Source of the DNA: Kalmusia sp. IMI 367209 | Taxonomy: Eukaryota > Ascomycota > Dothideomycetes > Pleosporales > Didymosphaeriaceae | Reading direction: 5' to 3' | Assembly (NCBI GenBank): GCA_027946365.1 | Contig: JAPEUQ010000001.1 | Coordinates: forward strand, 1,612,001 to 1,676,000 | DNA: 64,000 nt | Part shown: piece by piece, positions 23,381-34,815 of the stretch | Layout of the letters: each line of letters starts with the position of its first letter | How positions within the stretch are numbered: position 1 is the stretch's first letter | Notes under the pieces: generated by a model | Told to the model about the DNA's origin: nothing | The model's input: the letters and a program-made list of their open reading frames with translations, nothing else | Databases searched by the model: none | Translations under genes and position numbers: made by a program

Positions 23381-24451
23381 ATGGCAGCATCACAGTACCG
23401 TTGCATTGGCCGAGGTCACTGCGGCAGTGTATGGGCTCTCGACGACAGCCACGGCACTTTTGTGATCAAGCGAGAGGATGGCGGTCCAGGCCGCTCCGTT
23501 CTCAATGGTACGCCAGTCACGAGAACCATCGCAGAGTCGATGTGAGCTTGAAATTAGTTCGCTTTCGCTAAATCATTTGTAGACCAGATTATGCACAGAC
23601 GCGTGCTTGGTGGCGGCGGCAGTGGTGTGCCTGTCCGCATCGCCTTGTCCTACGAGGTGATTGAGCCAAGCGATCCCTGGTGGCAGACTACAAGCGGACT
23701 TGCTTGCTTCCCTTCTAATTTCGAGCCCTGCCGAGCGTACAAGATGGAACGCATTCCTGCCATGCTGCTCGATGCAAGGCAAACCTTGATCAACAACTAC
23801 TGTCCCGAGGGTCTTCAAGACTTCGTTAGAACGAATCGTGGCGACGAAGATTGCCTCATTCGATTGTACCTTGGCCGACGGAGGATAAATCGACAGACCA
23901 AGTTCCAGCGCTTCAGTCTGCGCAACTACCCGTTGCACGTTGACCAAATGGAGGAACTTGGAGTGGACACCCATAACATAGCGGCAACCCTTGCGGACGC
24001 TCTCGCGCATTGTCATTGGAGAGCTCATGTCGATGCAAACGATGTCGAGTTCGTGATGGCTTCAGAATCACGAGAACAAACGGATACGGGTCTGGTTAAT
24101 GCCAGCTTCAAGGCTTTCGGGAGCGAGTATGTGATCTGGCTATTGGACTTCGACTGCTGCAGGCATATGGCACAGAACGAGGACGGCATTGCTCAGGCGG
24201 TACAGTCTTTCTACCGAAACGATCCGTATTACCCTCGACCTTTTGCTCACGGTTATACCGATGAAGACGCAGCTTTGTGGGAGACCTTTCGGACCCGCTT
24301 CCTCAATACCAGCCATGAAATTCTCAAAGGACAAGGATCCCAGCATCTGGCAACAATGTTCATCGACAAGGTAGAAGAGGAAGGTAGAAGAAGACGACTG
24401 GCCGCACTCACATCTGAAGCGACACCTGTCGAGTTCACTCCGAAGGGGTAA
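23381..24451 (+). CDS. DUF3669 fungal protein
   Basis: Exon 1 23381-23507, 75-bp intron (GTACGC...TTTGTAG), exon 2 23583-24451; 331 aa. The start (GRGHCGSVWAL...FVIKRED) resembles a kinase-like glycine loop and Lys strand. The core has the DUF3669 hallmarks: SLRNYPLHVDQMEELG, ALAHCHWRAHVDANDVEFVMA, and VIWLLDFDCCRHMAQNEDGIAQAV followed by FYRNDPYYPRP. The DFD motif recalls the Asp of kinase or aminoglycoside phosphotransferase folds. Function unknown; a pseudokinase or small-molecule kinase fold is my inference. A stop occurs within the intron, so splicing is needed. Confidence 0.78.
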
Positions 24452-25019
24452 TATATTACTCCGCCACACTCGTGCAACTGGGTCGCATGTGGTCAAATGT
24501 TCAGGTGTTAGTTTGGCTGTCTTTCGACCTCACTCGATGATCATCGCACGAGCATGTTTTAACCGAATGGAGTAGTATGTCATATACCGAAGCAGCTGAA
24601 GATGTTGATTACTTTGGCAGTGTTGCTTATTCATGCGCTAGACCACCCGACAGGAGCACCACTTGTTGTTGGTATTACCAGCTACACCAACTACATGTCC
24701 AAATCATGAATCTTGATTTCCTCTTGCATATATGAAGTTTCAGTCGGATTAGTGTACAGAGCCCCAATTACAAATGAGAGGGGACTGCGTAGCACAAAAC
24801 TGACAATTATGGTATCGTTCACTAAACAAGGTGGAAAAATTAGACAAACACTGTCTAGGGAAAAAAATGCTGCCTCTTTGGTCTTATCGTGTATGTATAA
24901 AGAGTTCCATAGTTTGATGAATGAGAGGCTCATCATACCGCCATCTTCTATGCCTCTTTCCAACCAATCCGTACTACAATCTACATTTCCTCTAGCCAAA
25001 GATTTGAAACTATCACAAA
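24452..25019. other. intergenic upstream of reductase gene
   Basis: 568 bp; no gene recognised. A short pyrimidine-rich leader (TTCTATGCCTCTTTCC) precedes the next ATG. Confidence 0.5.
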
Positions 25020-26260
25020 ATGGCAGGGTCTGCAGGTCGCGTCCTTCTAACAGGCGCCAACGGCTTCATTGCCTCCCAGATCACCTCCGACCTCATCGCC
25101 CGTGATTACCACATCATCGCTACAGTGCGCACCGAAGCCAAAGCGAGACAGATCCTCGATCGTCATCCGACGTGGAAGCCGTACATCACCTTCGTGTACA
25201 TTCCCGACATGATCGTGCATGGAGCGTATGATGAGGCCTTCAAGCTCGGTGGGATCGACTATATCATCCACAATGCATCTCCTGTTTCGTTCGCCCCAAA
25301 AGACATCCAGGAGGATGTTATCGATCCTGCTATCGAAGGGTGCGTCATAATAATAATACAAGGTCCCAACCAAAGCTAACAAATACAGGACTATGCGCCT
25401 GATTGAAACAGCGCACAAGAGAGGCGGCACCAAACTGAAGCGCATCGTCCTCCTCGGCAGTGCCGTCTCAGTAGTGAACTACCACGAGCTAAACAAAAGC
25501 CCAGACACCATATACAACGAAGACGATTGGAATCCCGTAAGTCTCCAAGCTCCCATGCACACAACCCAGCCCTCTAACACCCACCCAGATCACCGCCGAA
25601 TACGCCACCGACAACGCAGACCCCCGTAGCCGGCTACTGCGCGTCCAAAGTCCTCGCCGAGCGCGCCGCCTGGTCCTTCCTCGCAGCCCACGCCCCAAGC
25701 TTCGACCTCGTCGTGCTCAATCCCGCCATCGTCACGGGCCCGATGCAACAGCCCGTCTCCGGACCCCAAGACATCAATTTCTCCATCAAGGCAATGTGGG
25801 GCTATCTGAACAAGACACCTGAAAACATCGATGACCAGAGGCCGCCGTTCGTGCACTTCGTGAGTCCATCCATATACCCCCTTACTCTTCCTTGTGTGAA
25901 AAGGTTGCAGCATCTGACGAAGGAGAACAGGTCGATGTGCGCGACGTGTCTCGCGCGCATATCCTGGCGCTTACCACGCCCGCTGCATCGAATAAGCGGA
26001 TTCTGCTCATTGGGGGGGTATACACGCCTCAGCTCGGCTTGCGCTCGCTCCAGAAGCAGTTTCCCGAGCTGAGGGAGCGTTTGCCCGCGGGGAATACGGA
26101 GGTAGATGCGCCAGAGGGAGTTCACCCTCCACACATCGATACGAAGAGAAGTTTTGAGATTTTTGGGGAGGGCTGGGGGTATACGGATTTGGATACTAGT
26201 CTTGGGGATACGGTGCGGGATTTGTTGGCTTGGGAGGAGAAGTGGGCGGGAACAGAGTAA
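25020..26260 (+). CDS. NAD(P)-dependent reductase of the extended SDR (Gre2/DFR-like) family, frame-disrupted
   Basis: Exons 25020-25339, 25389-25536, 25589-25859, 25931-26260. The N-terminal Rossmann motif is TGANGFIAS; NASPVSF and VLLGSAVSV follow; the catalytic Tyr-Lys pair sits in YCASK, then LVVLNPAIVTGP. Such enzymes reduce carbonyls (methylglyoxal, dihydroflavonols, ketones) in the cytosol. Exon 3 changes frame within a C5 run at 25621-25625: one C too many. Removing it gives 355 aa with family-like spacing (DWNPITAEYATDNADP then VAGYCASK). Alternatively an acceptor at 25619 (AACGCAG) skips 31 bases and restores frame with 345 aa, losing ~10 residues. It may be an assembly error, a pseudogene or a shifted acceptor. 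Confidence 0.75.
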
Positions 26261-27128
26261 GAAGTGGTAGTTGCTGTATGTAGAAATGCTAGGGTGATGG
26301 TGGAGGGCGCTTGGAAGTAAGCTGGATATAGTGGGAGAGTTGGCATGAGGGTGGCATAAGAAATCCTTATGCTAAAAAATAGAACTTTATCTATGAAAAG
26401 TACGATCGAAGTGTCTGAGATTGGCTGCAGGCACCGTGTCTGGAGTTAATCCAACATTCACAGATATATCGACAACGAAGGCCACAAGAATCGTAATGCA
26501 CACGAAGAAGCTCTGCGAACTTACGCGCTTGTCCTGAGATCCTACACCCCCAAGCGAGCGAGCTAATCAGTGCGTATATAATCGAGCTGTGTATCGTTCG
26601 TGGGCATAAAAACACCATGTAATGCATTGCACTAACGAGGAGCTTACAGTCTTTGGGACAGACGCACACTAGCATCATTTCCTACATGTTAATTATAACC
26701 ATGACCAGCGCACTTTCATAATTCGATCTCTAAGGTCTCGCCAATTGCACGGCGTTATTCAGTCATCCAAAAGCCTAGCCCTAGTAAAATAAAAATAGCA
26801 CATACACTAGGCGATAGTGTACCGTGCCTAAGGTCATGCTCGTCGGGCTTTTACCTTGAGAGTGGGCCGCCGCGATCACGCACTAAGGAGCTCAATGTGA
26901 GGCATGTGAGTCTTGTTACGTTTTACTTTCATACAGCGGACCCGCTATTGTGGAGACTACGCAAAGAAGCAAGACTTGAACATCTGACTGAATTCACTAT
27001 CCAAATCCGTTCTACTCATGACACCTCGAAGGAACCCATAGTTCATTTCTACCCCATCCCATTGAAGGGCACCGAACGTTAAATCAAAACGCCAACGCTT
27101 GTGCAAACAAAAACTAGGCCGTCATATA
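26261..27128. other. intergenic between converging genes
   Basis: 868 bp between the 3' ends of the reductase and DUF3112 genes. Nothing recognised. Confidence 0.5.
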
Positions 27129-29074
27129 TCATGAAAGTCTTGGTAATCCCTTGATGTGTTCATTATCCTCAAAGCTACCATTCCTCGGCGGCGTCTCGAA
27201 GCTGAACCGTATAGTCTCTCTGTCCGCGGCCTCCGTATTCGTAGAGTTCGGCACTCTCCCTGGCGAAAGCGTTGGCAACGGCCGCTCAGTGTAATTTTCC
27301 TTCGAGTGGGGGTCCGAGCTAGCGGTAGTGTAGCTGCCACTTGTGGTAGACGATATGGGTCTGCAATTATTCTTAAAAGGGACATCAGCGCTAGGGGGGA
27401 AGCGCGGCGTGTAGTCTTTCTTGGGCGTGATCATCGAGCTAGGACTGTATGTGTGTTTCCTAGGGATGTCTGAGCCGGGGCTGTATGTTTGCTTTCTGGG
27501 AATGTCGGGATGTGGCTGGTGTGTCTTCTTTGGGGCGAGAGGTGCGACATACTCTGGCGGGGAGGTGCTGCTTTCGAGCTTCTTGAACGTTTGGCCGATG
27601 GCGTCGCCTTTCTCCATACTTGGAACTCGCGATGACCGAGTAGGTGACTTGCTTGGTAAGTCGAGATAGAGTTGTGACTCGCGAAGCGGCCACTCATGGG
27701 GTATTGATGGGACTGGTGGCACGTTCTCGTTTACCCAGTTGGCCCTAGTTGGATCCCAGAAGGCGGACTGCGAGTTGTTGTAGGGGCGTAAGCTACTCCT
27801 CACGGAGTCATTTGATTGACGCTTGATCTTCCAGTTGCCGGTCTTGCCGTCGAGTTCCATGACTGATGACTGCAAGCGGAGTGAGTTCGCCAACGTGCGC
27901 GAATCATCGAAGACCGATGTTGCGTACTCATGTAGTGTCTCATTTGACTTGGCCGAACGAATGCTTCCTGATCCTCCAGAACCGCGCTTGAGCCTTTTCT
28001 CGTTACCAAGTATGTTTATATTGAACTGGCTCTCGCGAAACCTTCTGTAGTCTCCTGGCTGCTTGGCTCCATCGGCGACGTGGAAGCGAAGATCGACGCG
28101 CATTATCGCGTAGAACATAACGACCAAAAGCTCTGTCAAGAAGTTGAAGCAATAGAAACAAGCCTTGGAGAAGTACCAAGGGACAGCGTTGGGCTGCCCT
28201 TCAGCATTTCGAAGGCGAATTTCAGGAAGCCATCCAACAATGGTTCGGAAACACTGACCAATGGCTAAAACGAAGCTTCCAACGATGAGAATAGTGATGG
28301 CATTCCTGAACCGGCCGGCGCCAAATTTCTCAGTATTCTTACGGGGTACCGTGAAGGAGATGGCTAGCAGAACAAGTGGTGCTATAGTAAATAGACCGAA
28401 ATAGGTGAACCCAGCGAGCTGTAGATCTCGATCCACACGAAGTATCGTCTCGTCTAGAGTGAAGAATTGCTGGATAGAAGACACAATGATCATGAGTAAG
28501 GCAAGGATGAGTACAACCATACCGCCTCGATGCACAATGCGGTAGGCTGTAGACCAACCGAATTGGGGATGTTGGGCCCGAAGTACTCGTTGCGTAAAGA
28601 ACCAGTTGCAAAGGTAGAGTATGATCGTTCCGACGTAGACGAAAACTTGCGCCGCGATTCCTAGACTGACATTCCTCGGATGGCATGCCCATGCTATTCT
28701 TAAGGACATTGTTATTACTCGAACTTTGCAGAAACCTGACAAGCAGTCAGTACCTTACAACGAGAGTGCCGTGTCATTCCTTTGGTCCGAAACCTACCAA
28801 ACAGCGCACCGTTGAAAATGAACTTATGTCCACGGTGTTCATTGTATTTCATGATCTTGATGTGTATTACAGCAAAGATGAGGTAGAAGATAAGGAAGAC
28901 AATTGTAATCGGTACATCTGGTACGATCGCCGGCTGGCCCCCAAGGCCAATGTATCGAGGCGCATATGGAGCACTGCCTTGTTGTGGTAGACCCTATGAA
29001 ATGTCAAATGCTATGCTCTGATGCAGTATCACCCATGTACTTACAGGTTGACCCTGACCGCCCGTAGTGGACAT
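27129..29074 (-). CDS. seven-TM fungal membrane protein (DUF3112-like)
   Basis: Exons 29074-29045 (10 codons), 28993-28798, 28735-27129; introns 51 and 62 bp; 610 aa. Seven hydrophobic helices in the first ~330 residues, starting IVPDVPITIVFLIFYLIFAVI, with the conserved SLRIAWACHPRNVSLGIAAQVFVYVG after a KVRVIT segment, as in the DUF3112 family. The rest is a long disordered cytosolic tail, Ser/Pro/Arg-rich, with short repeats (IPRKQTYSPGS, IPRKHTYSPSS, TPKKDYTPR). The topology recalls fungal GPCR-like or RTA1-like proteins but no ligand or partner is known. Exon 1 was found by extending upstream; without it the protein lacks its first helix. Confidence 0.72.
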
Positions 29075-30666
29075 CTTGAACAACTCACGACGCTTGCAGT
29101 ATGGGCACAAGACAAAAGAACTAACGGACAAAGCAATGAGGCGCTGGGAGATTTATCAAACCTCAGTTGTTCTAAGCTTGGGTGGGGCCGGGAACGGAAC
29201 AAGCTGCCTAAGAACCACGAATAACTGAAGTGGCTTCGATGGATGACGGCACTGCTGCCACGACGCACATGAAACGAAGCAGGAAACCAATTGAACACAG
29301 GTAGGCTAGTCGATTCAGTACAAAGCGTACTGGCTCGATCTGGGCTTGAAGGCCTACGCCTTGCTAGATTGGGGTGCCGACATACGTTTGTGCATAAGAT
29401 TTACGCCCACCCGCGGTAGGACAAATGCTCAGCTCATCTACCTGAGCCGCTGTGGCGGTTCTCTTCTTTTCGCAATTGTATGCTATCACGAATGCAGTGT
29501 CCGAGATTGTATGAGCATCTCTTCGCTGCACATGCAGAAGTTTCGAAATTGTTTTGACAGACCTTGCGACGTATGACCAGACATGCTAATTGAAGCGCGA
29601 ACCGCGATGAGACGCGGCGTGTTGACGTTAAGACGTGAGTGTCGGCTCTCCTCATCGCAAGCCGGTGTTGATCAACTAGTGCGCTAGATTGACACAACAA
29701 TGGTATTCAGCGATGGAGACGGAAGTCGGCGCACGGCGCGTCTCACCTCCGTGCCTGACAATCGGTGGCAGAGGTTTATTTGTGCCGACTGTTTGGTCAC
29801 TTGATTCAATCAAGCGATAGGCGTAAATCATCAGTAGTGTTTCTATATGGACACAAGCCATGGAATAGAAGCATTTGAGACATTATTAGATTTGTGGCTT
29901 GGAGATGAGTGATTCAGCTCTCCTTCCTCATGGTTAGGTTCGGAAGAAGGAACATTGTTATGCTACTTTCGTGCGCCATCTAGAAGCAGTCTGTAAGAGA
30001 AGCACTGTTGTCGAAGAAGCATAGCATTAAAGCTGTTTGAAGGGTCTCAGCCCGAATTTGAGTCTCCTGTAAGGGAGGGGAAGTGTAATGTAGCACATGT
30101 GGCAAGCACAGTAGTAAGAATGGACGAGCTTGCCTTCGATTCTGCCTTGTTAAGAATTTCCGTGTTTCGCCGTCTAGCATTGATATATACTAGTTCTTTA
30201 GTATGCTTCGGTTAGCTCCTGCCCATGATTTATTGTCACGCCCTGTACCAGGCGGATAACGGAGATTGTTAGTATCGTTACTCTAGAGCCAGTGAAGTGG
30301 AATTGTTCAGGTCTGAGTAATGCATATTGTGTAAGCTTCGTCTTCGTCGGGATGTAGAAAGTTCCGTGACGCATGTCCTTTTTCAGTTCCAGATCGATAG
30401 AGTAGCACCAGGTCCGTTGCTTGCAATGCGTGAGCCGTGGGTGAGATGTGAACTACATGCTCAATAATTTTACATCTGAATGGGATCAAGTGTCTTCGAG
30501 GTCGACTTGAGAGTAGAACTTGTATCCAGGAGACTGATTCGTGATTAGGTGCAAGTGAGTTATCAATGGGGACGGGGCGGGGGTTACCCTAGAGAGAAGG
30601 TGCAACCGAGCCGCGGCCTAATTCCATCCTCTCTATTCACATTTCCGCTCCACAATTCATACCACT
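29075..30666. promoter_or_regulatory. 1.6-kb divergent intergenic region
   Basis: Between the starts of the DUF3112 gene and the RS-rich gene. Open frames are short and featureless. It must contain both promoters. Confidence 0.5.
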
Positions 30667-31755
30667 ATGCCACAGAGCTCTGCACTGCGTTCGGTTGAGC
30701 GAGAAACCCAGTCGCACTCAAAGTCATCTTCCCACACACGACACCATAAACACGGCCACCACCATTCACGGCACTCACGCTCGCGATCTCCACGTCGCGA
30801 TGACGAGACAAATCACAGGCACAAGCGACACCGCTCGCGCTCGCCGCCATCCCGCCCGGTGATGCTGCCATACAATGCGAAACTATTATCAAAGCGGCAG
30901 TTCGAAGAGTACAGACCTCTATTCCAGTCATATCTCGATATCCAGAAGCAGATACATATCGATGATCTAGATGAGCGTGAGACGAAAGGTCGCTGGAAGA
31001 GCTTTGTTGGGCGGTGGTAAGCTAGGATCATTACAGAATCCTCTCAAAAGACCCTACTTACATGGCACAGGAATCGCGGAGAGCTGTCACGCAGCTGGTA
31101 CGACCCGTCTATGCTGAAAACCGCCCAAGGAACCGCACAGTCTCTACAACAAGACTCCCCCCAACGCACGCGCCGCGCCTCACCGAGCTACACCTCGCGG
31201 CATGCTGCGAATCCTGAAAGTGACGATGACGACTTTGGGCCTGCGCCACCGCCAGGCGGTGTCTCTAGACATTCAGGTCATGGAGCAACTGTGCCCAGAT
31301 TTGACGATATAGCTATGAGAAACGAAATGAGGGACGAAGAGCGCGCCCGCGACCAAGCAAACTACGTCGACGACATCCGCTACGAGCGCAATGCAGACCG
31401 TAAAGCGCAAAAGGAGCGATTAGACGAGCTTGTACCCCGCGCAGACCCCGGATCACGAGAACGGCAGCTGGAAAAGAAGCGCGAAACGACGAGTGTCTTG
31501 AAAGACTACCGCGACGCAAAAGAGGGCGGGGACGTGGAGGTTGGGGAGGCTGACTTGATGGGCGATGATGGCGTTGAGGTGTACAAAAAGCGCAAAGGGG
31601 AAATGGAGCGGCAGAAGAACGAGCGGGAGATACGGAAGGAGGAGATTATGCGGGCGAAGGCTGCCGAAAGAGAAGAACGGCTTGCGGATCGGAGGGCCAA
31701 AGAAGCTCAGACCATGGACTTCTTGAGAGCGATTGCGAAGGAGAGGTTTGGATGA
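30667..31755 (+). CDS. RS-rich nuclear protein (HEL117-like)
   Basis: Exon 1 30667-31016, 54-bp intron (GTAAGC...GGCACAG), exon 2 31071-31755; 344 aa. Residues 1-65 are Ser/Arg/His-rich (RS-type: HSRSRSPRRDDE, RHRSRSPPSRP). Then comes a conserved block, LLSKRQFEEYRPLFQSYLDIQKQ..IDDLDERETKGRWKSFVGRWNRGELSRSWYDP, seen in fungal proteins often named 'RNA helicase HEL117', although no helicase motif is present here. The C-terminal ~150 residues are charged helix. The RS tract suggests nuclear, splicing-related work (inference). The intron splits the tryptophan codon of GRWNRGE. Confidence 0.7.
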
Positions 31756-31975
31756 GCTATAGCTTGGGCGCAACGATGTGGACAATAGCGAGTGACGCCC
31801 TACATGCGTCCTGAGAATATTTATTACAAGGATAGTAAATGAAGGCCTCGAGTTAAGCCTTCCAAAGTATGCCACAGATTGATCAAGATGTCCCATGACG
31901 CCAGTAATGCCCGATAACTCCATGACCCCTTCTAAACCGGACGCAGAGAAACGTCAACGAAGTCCCGCTCCATAT

Positions 31976-32660
31976 CTATTCGTCGTCCGTGATAGAGCTC
32001 GCAAGAGGACCGAAGAAGGGGATCTCATAACGATCGAGGCTTGAAGCTACATATTGATCAGCATCGACATCTTTCGACAACAAAACCGACATACCATCCT
32101 GATATGCATGCATAGTAAGGAAGCCGATCAGGCCCAAATCTCCGACCAGCAGAAGCCATGATATTATGCTCGACCATGAGAAGATGATGTGAATAACGAA
32201 GACAAAGGCGAACAACAGACTGGACTGCCACGCATGGAATCTGTCTCGCCGTCAGTTCCCTCCTGTACCTCCCCTCCGCTTCACATATCACCTACCTCAC
32301 ATAGTCACTGCGATGTTCCAAAATCAACAAAACTACCGGCCCCGCAGGAGGCAACGCCAAATACGCCAGACACGCCGCATAGTCCATTCTCAGCCCCACG
32401 CTCGTGCTAAACATGTCCAAATCTTCCCTCGGTCCGCCAAATGATGGCGCATTCCACGCCACGCGCTCGGTCCGCTGCTCCTCCTCATCACCGTCGCCGC
32501 CGAAGTAGTCGCGCTGCTGGTAGGAAGGGTTTGTGGGCGAGGTGACGGATGTGGTGCCGATGTTGCGCGTGCGGTCGAGAGAGGCGCGTGGGGAGGTTAG
32601 CGGTGGACTGAGGGCGCGTGCGGTTTCGGGAACATCTTGGTAGGGGGCAAAGTCTGCCAT
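31976..32660 (-). CDS. Tic20-like (DUF4870-type) membrane protein
   Basis: Exons 32660-32296, 32240-32095, 32046-31976; introns 55 and 48 bp; 193 aa. A disordered N-terminus (~100 residues) precedes a compact membrane domain: LRMDYAACLAYLALPPAGPVVLLILEHRSDYVRFHAWQ, then two hydrophobic helices (SSLLFAFVFVIHIIFSW, SIISWLLLVGDLGLIGFLTM) and a short LDRYEIPFFGPLASSITDDE tail. The HRSDYVRFHAWQS signature is typical of the Tic20/DUF4870 superfamily in fungi; its function there is unknown to me. The first splice joins exactly inside YVRFHAWQ, which supports the model. Confidence 0.75.
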
Positions 32661-33071
32661 GGTGAACTGGTCGAGGTGAGGTGTAAGATGCTTGGGGTTC
32701 GAAGTAGGAGCGTTCAAAGGCGTAGTGGTGCCTGCGGGAGGTGCGTAGGGCTGAAGGAGCTTGGAGAGCTTGGACCCTGATCCTTGCGAACGCGTTATCC
32801 TACGCTTTCCTGAAGCAGTTAGCACACATGGTTCGCCTGATCCTGCTCTCCATCCCAAGTAAGTTCATCTCACACGCTGTTCGTTACCCGCCATCGTTTC
32901 GATAATTCATACTGAGAGGCTATGTATACTTATGCTGATAGAAGGCGAACAGTTCACTTAGAAAGGCCGCTGCACTTAGTTCATAGAGCATCATCATGCG
33001 GACAGATAGTGATGATTGAAGATAATACGGACGTGAAGAAAAAGTTGAGGAACCTCGGCCATTCTTTACCC
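32661..33071. other. intergenic, no gene seen
   Basis: 411 bp upstream of the Tic20-like gene and downstream of the aldoxime dehydratase. Nothing recognised. Confidence 0.5.
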
Positions 33072-34154
33072 TTATTTCAAGGCATTCAGCATTCCTGTCT
33101 CCTTATGGCATGCCACATACTCAAAGAACTGCTGGCCTTCCTCAAGGACATATATCTCATGAAACAGCCGCAACGACAGCACATTGTTCAGCTTCTTCGC
33201 GTACATCAGAAAACCTCCGAAGATGTTGATATGCGTCTGATGGCTCTTACTCCAGAATTCAAGCGAAGCTAGGTCGTCGAAGAAGCCCAGTCCGAAGGTT
33301 CGCTCGCGATTCACTTCCAAAGACTCAGAGTCCACGACATCCCACAGGTTCATGACATAGCAACCGACCTCTTTGCCCGAGTCGCGCAGGAAGTTCATAC
33401 CTTCGATGAGTACGGGGTGCATAGTTTCCAAGTAGAGTTTACGCTCCGCTGGTAGGGTGCCGGACCAATCCTGGCCGGAACGGATGACGCAGAGATTCTT
33501 CTTGCCGGACACACAGATACGATTCGACGAGCTGATTGCATTCCCGTTCGCTGATTCTGGTAGTGCTGTCCACCTTTCACCCTTGAGCTCGTCATCTTGT
33601 GCAGCAGCGAACCGGTCGCGCATACTACCCCAATATGCATGTTCGAGTATCTCTCCCGAAATCTTTTCTTGCATGTTCGCAGCGCCTTCTGGATGAGCAT
33701 TATTCGAGAAGACAGTCTCAAATCGATCGATTGTCGGGCACAGGACTTCTACGAACCAACCATGACCGTCCCTCTCTCGATCTGCGCTTTGCCACCAAAT
33801 TTTGAATCCAGACTCATATTGCCAGGTCTCCCAGAACGAGTCGCCGCCCGGCCAGTAGGCCAGGACAGCCACATTCCAGGCACCTTTCTTGTCAGTCACA
33901 GAAGCGACTTCCCAGAAAGAGGGACGCACTGCCTCAGGAGCGCTGGCAATGAAACGCTTGATGGTGGCGATGCCAGTGGTATCAGTCACAGATGGTGAAG
34001 AATACTGTGCTCCGATGATTGCCATGACGAGGCTTTTCGTCTGGCTAGGGAATCTAGCACAGTATCCCGGAAATGGCGGGTTATAGTTGGCTGGCGTGCT
34101 CACGGGACATCTTCGTTCCTTACGAAGATGCTCTGGAATTGCGCATTCAAGCAT
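33072..34154 (-). CDS. haem-containing aldoxime dehydratase
   Basis: Single exon, 360 aa, full family length: it begins MLECAIPEHLRKERRCP and contains YNPPFPGYCARFP, which matches the N-terminus of phenylacetaldoxime dehydratases. The enzyme converts aldoximes to nitriles plus water using a ferrous haem b. Landmarks: GYWP-like segment LAYWPGGDSFWETW, EHAYWGSMRDRF, RSGQDWSG, CYVMNLWD, SHQTHINIFGGFLMY (candidate haem-ligand His) and LRLFHEIYVLEEG (His332, candidate catalytic His), ending VACHKETGMLNALK. No nitrilase or nitrile hydratase lies nearby, although in bacteria these are often adjacent. The substrate is unknown. Confidence 0.9.
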   Translation of the reverse strand: MLECAIPEHLRKERRCPVSTPANYNPPFPGYCARFPSQTKSLVMAIIGAQYSSPSVTDTTGIATIKRFIASAPEAVRPSFWEVASVTDKKGAWNVAVLAYWPGGDSFWETWQYESGFKIWWQSADRERDGHGWFVEVLCPTIDRFETVFSNNAHPEGAANMQEKISGEILEHAYWGSMRDRFAAAQDDELKGERWTALPESANGNAISSSNRICVSGKKNLCVIRSGQDWSGTLPAERKLYLETMHPVLIEGMNFLRDSGKEVGCYVMNLWDVVDSESLEVNRERTFGLGFFDDLASLEFWSKSHQTHINIFGGFLMYAKKLNNVLSLRLFHEIYVLEEGQQFFEYVACHKETGMLNALK

Positions 34155-34815
34155 CGTTTTGGATTAGGTATCGCAGAGTTGTAGGAATATGGATGCCAAA
34201 CATCCCAGAGAAGTGCGATGCTATCATTGCGCTGCTCAACATATATGCCAAACCATGGTAGGTTCATTGGCTTTCCATGACGCAGGAAATCTCTTGATCC
34301 AGTTGCAGTATGTCTTAAATGAAGACATTTCTATGGTATGCGTACTGTAGCCTCAAAGTAATTAATTTTCTGTGTCCAAATTACAAAGCACTATGTGGAC
34401 ACTCTACAATCTTGAACGTGTTGAACAGGAATTGGTTTCATTGCGTCGCAGGGGTGATACGCCCGGCAGCTCCCACACCGATCGCGAGCGGCGCCTCAGG
34501 CACCAAAATAAGTGGCCCAAGCTCCACCATCAGTCTCACGAGACTCGACCGTGTTCACGTCTCCTCATCGGAAAATGTCGGGCCGAGCTCTAGAGCCAAG
34601 ATGGGGTTGGATATCATGCGCAGTGCTCTTGCCAGCGACCACAGCATATAACACGTAGCGCCTGCCTCTAAGTCCCGAGTCATTCGTCCACGTCAAACGT
34701 ACCTCTCCACACACAACAGCCGCGATCCTTCGTGACACCGCACATTCGTCAATATTCCTCATTTGATTTCTTCCTTGTTGACTGCGATATATCAGTCTGC
34801 ACGTAGGTGTCCAGA
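34155..34815. promoter_or_regulatory. divergent promoter region
   Basis: 661 bp between the start codons of the aldoxime dehydratase and TANGO2 genes. No gene recognised. Confidence 0.5.
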
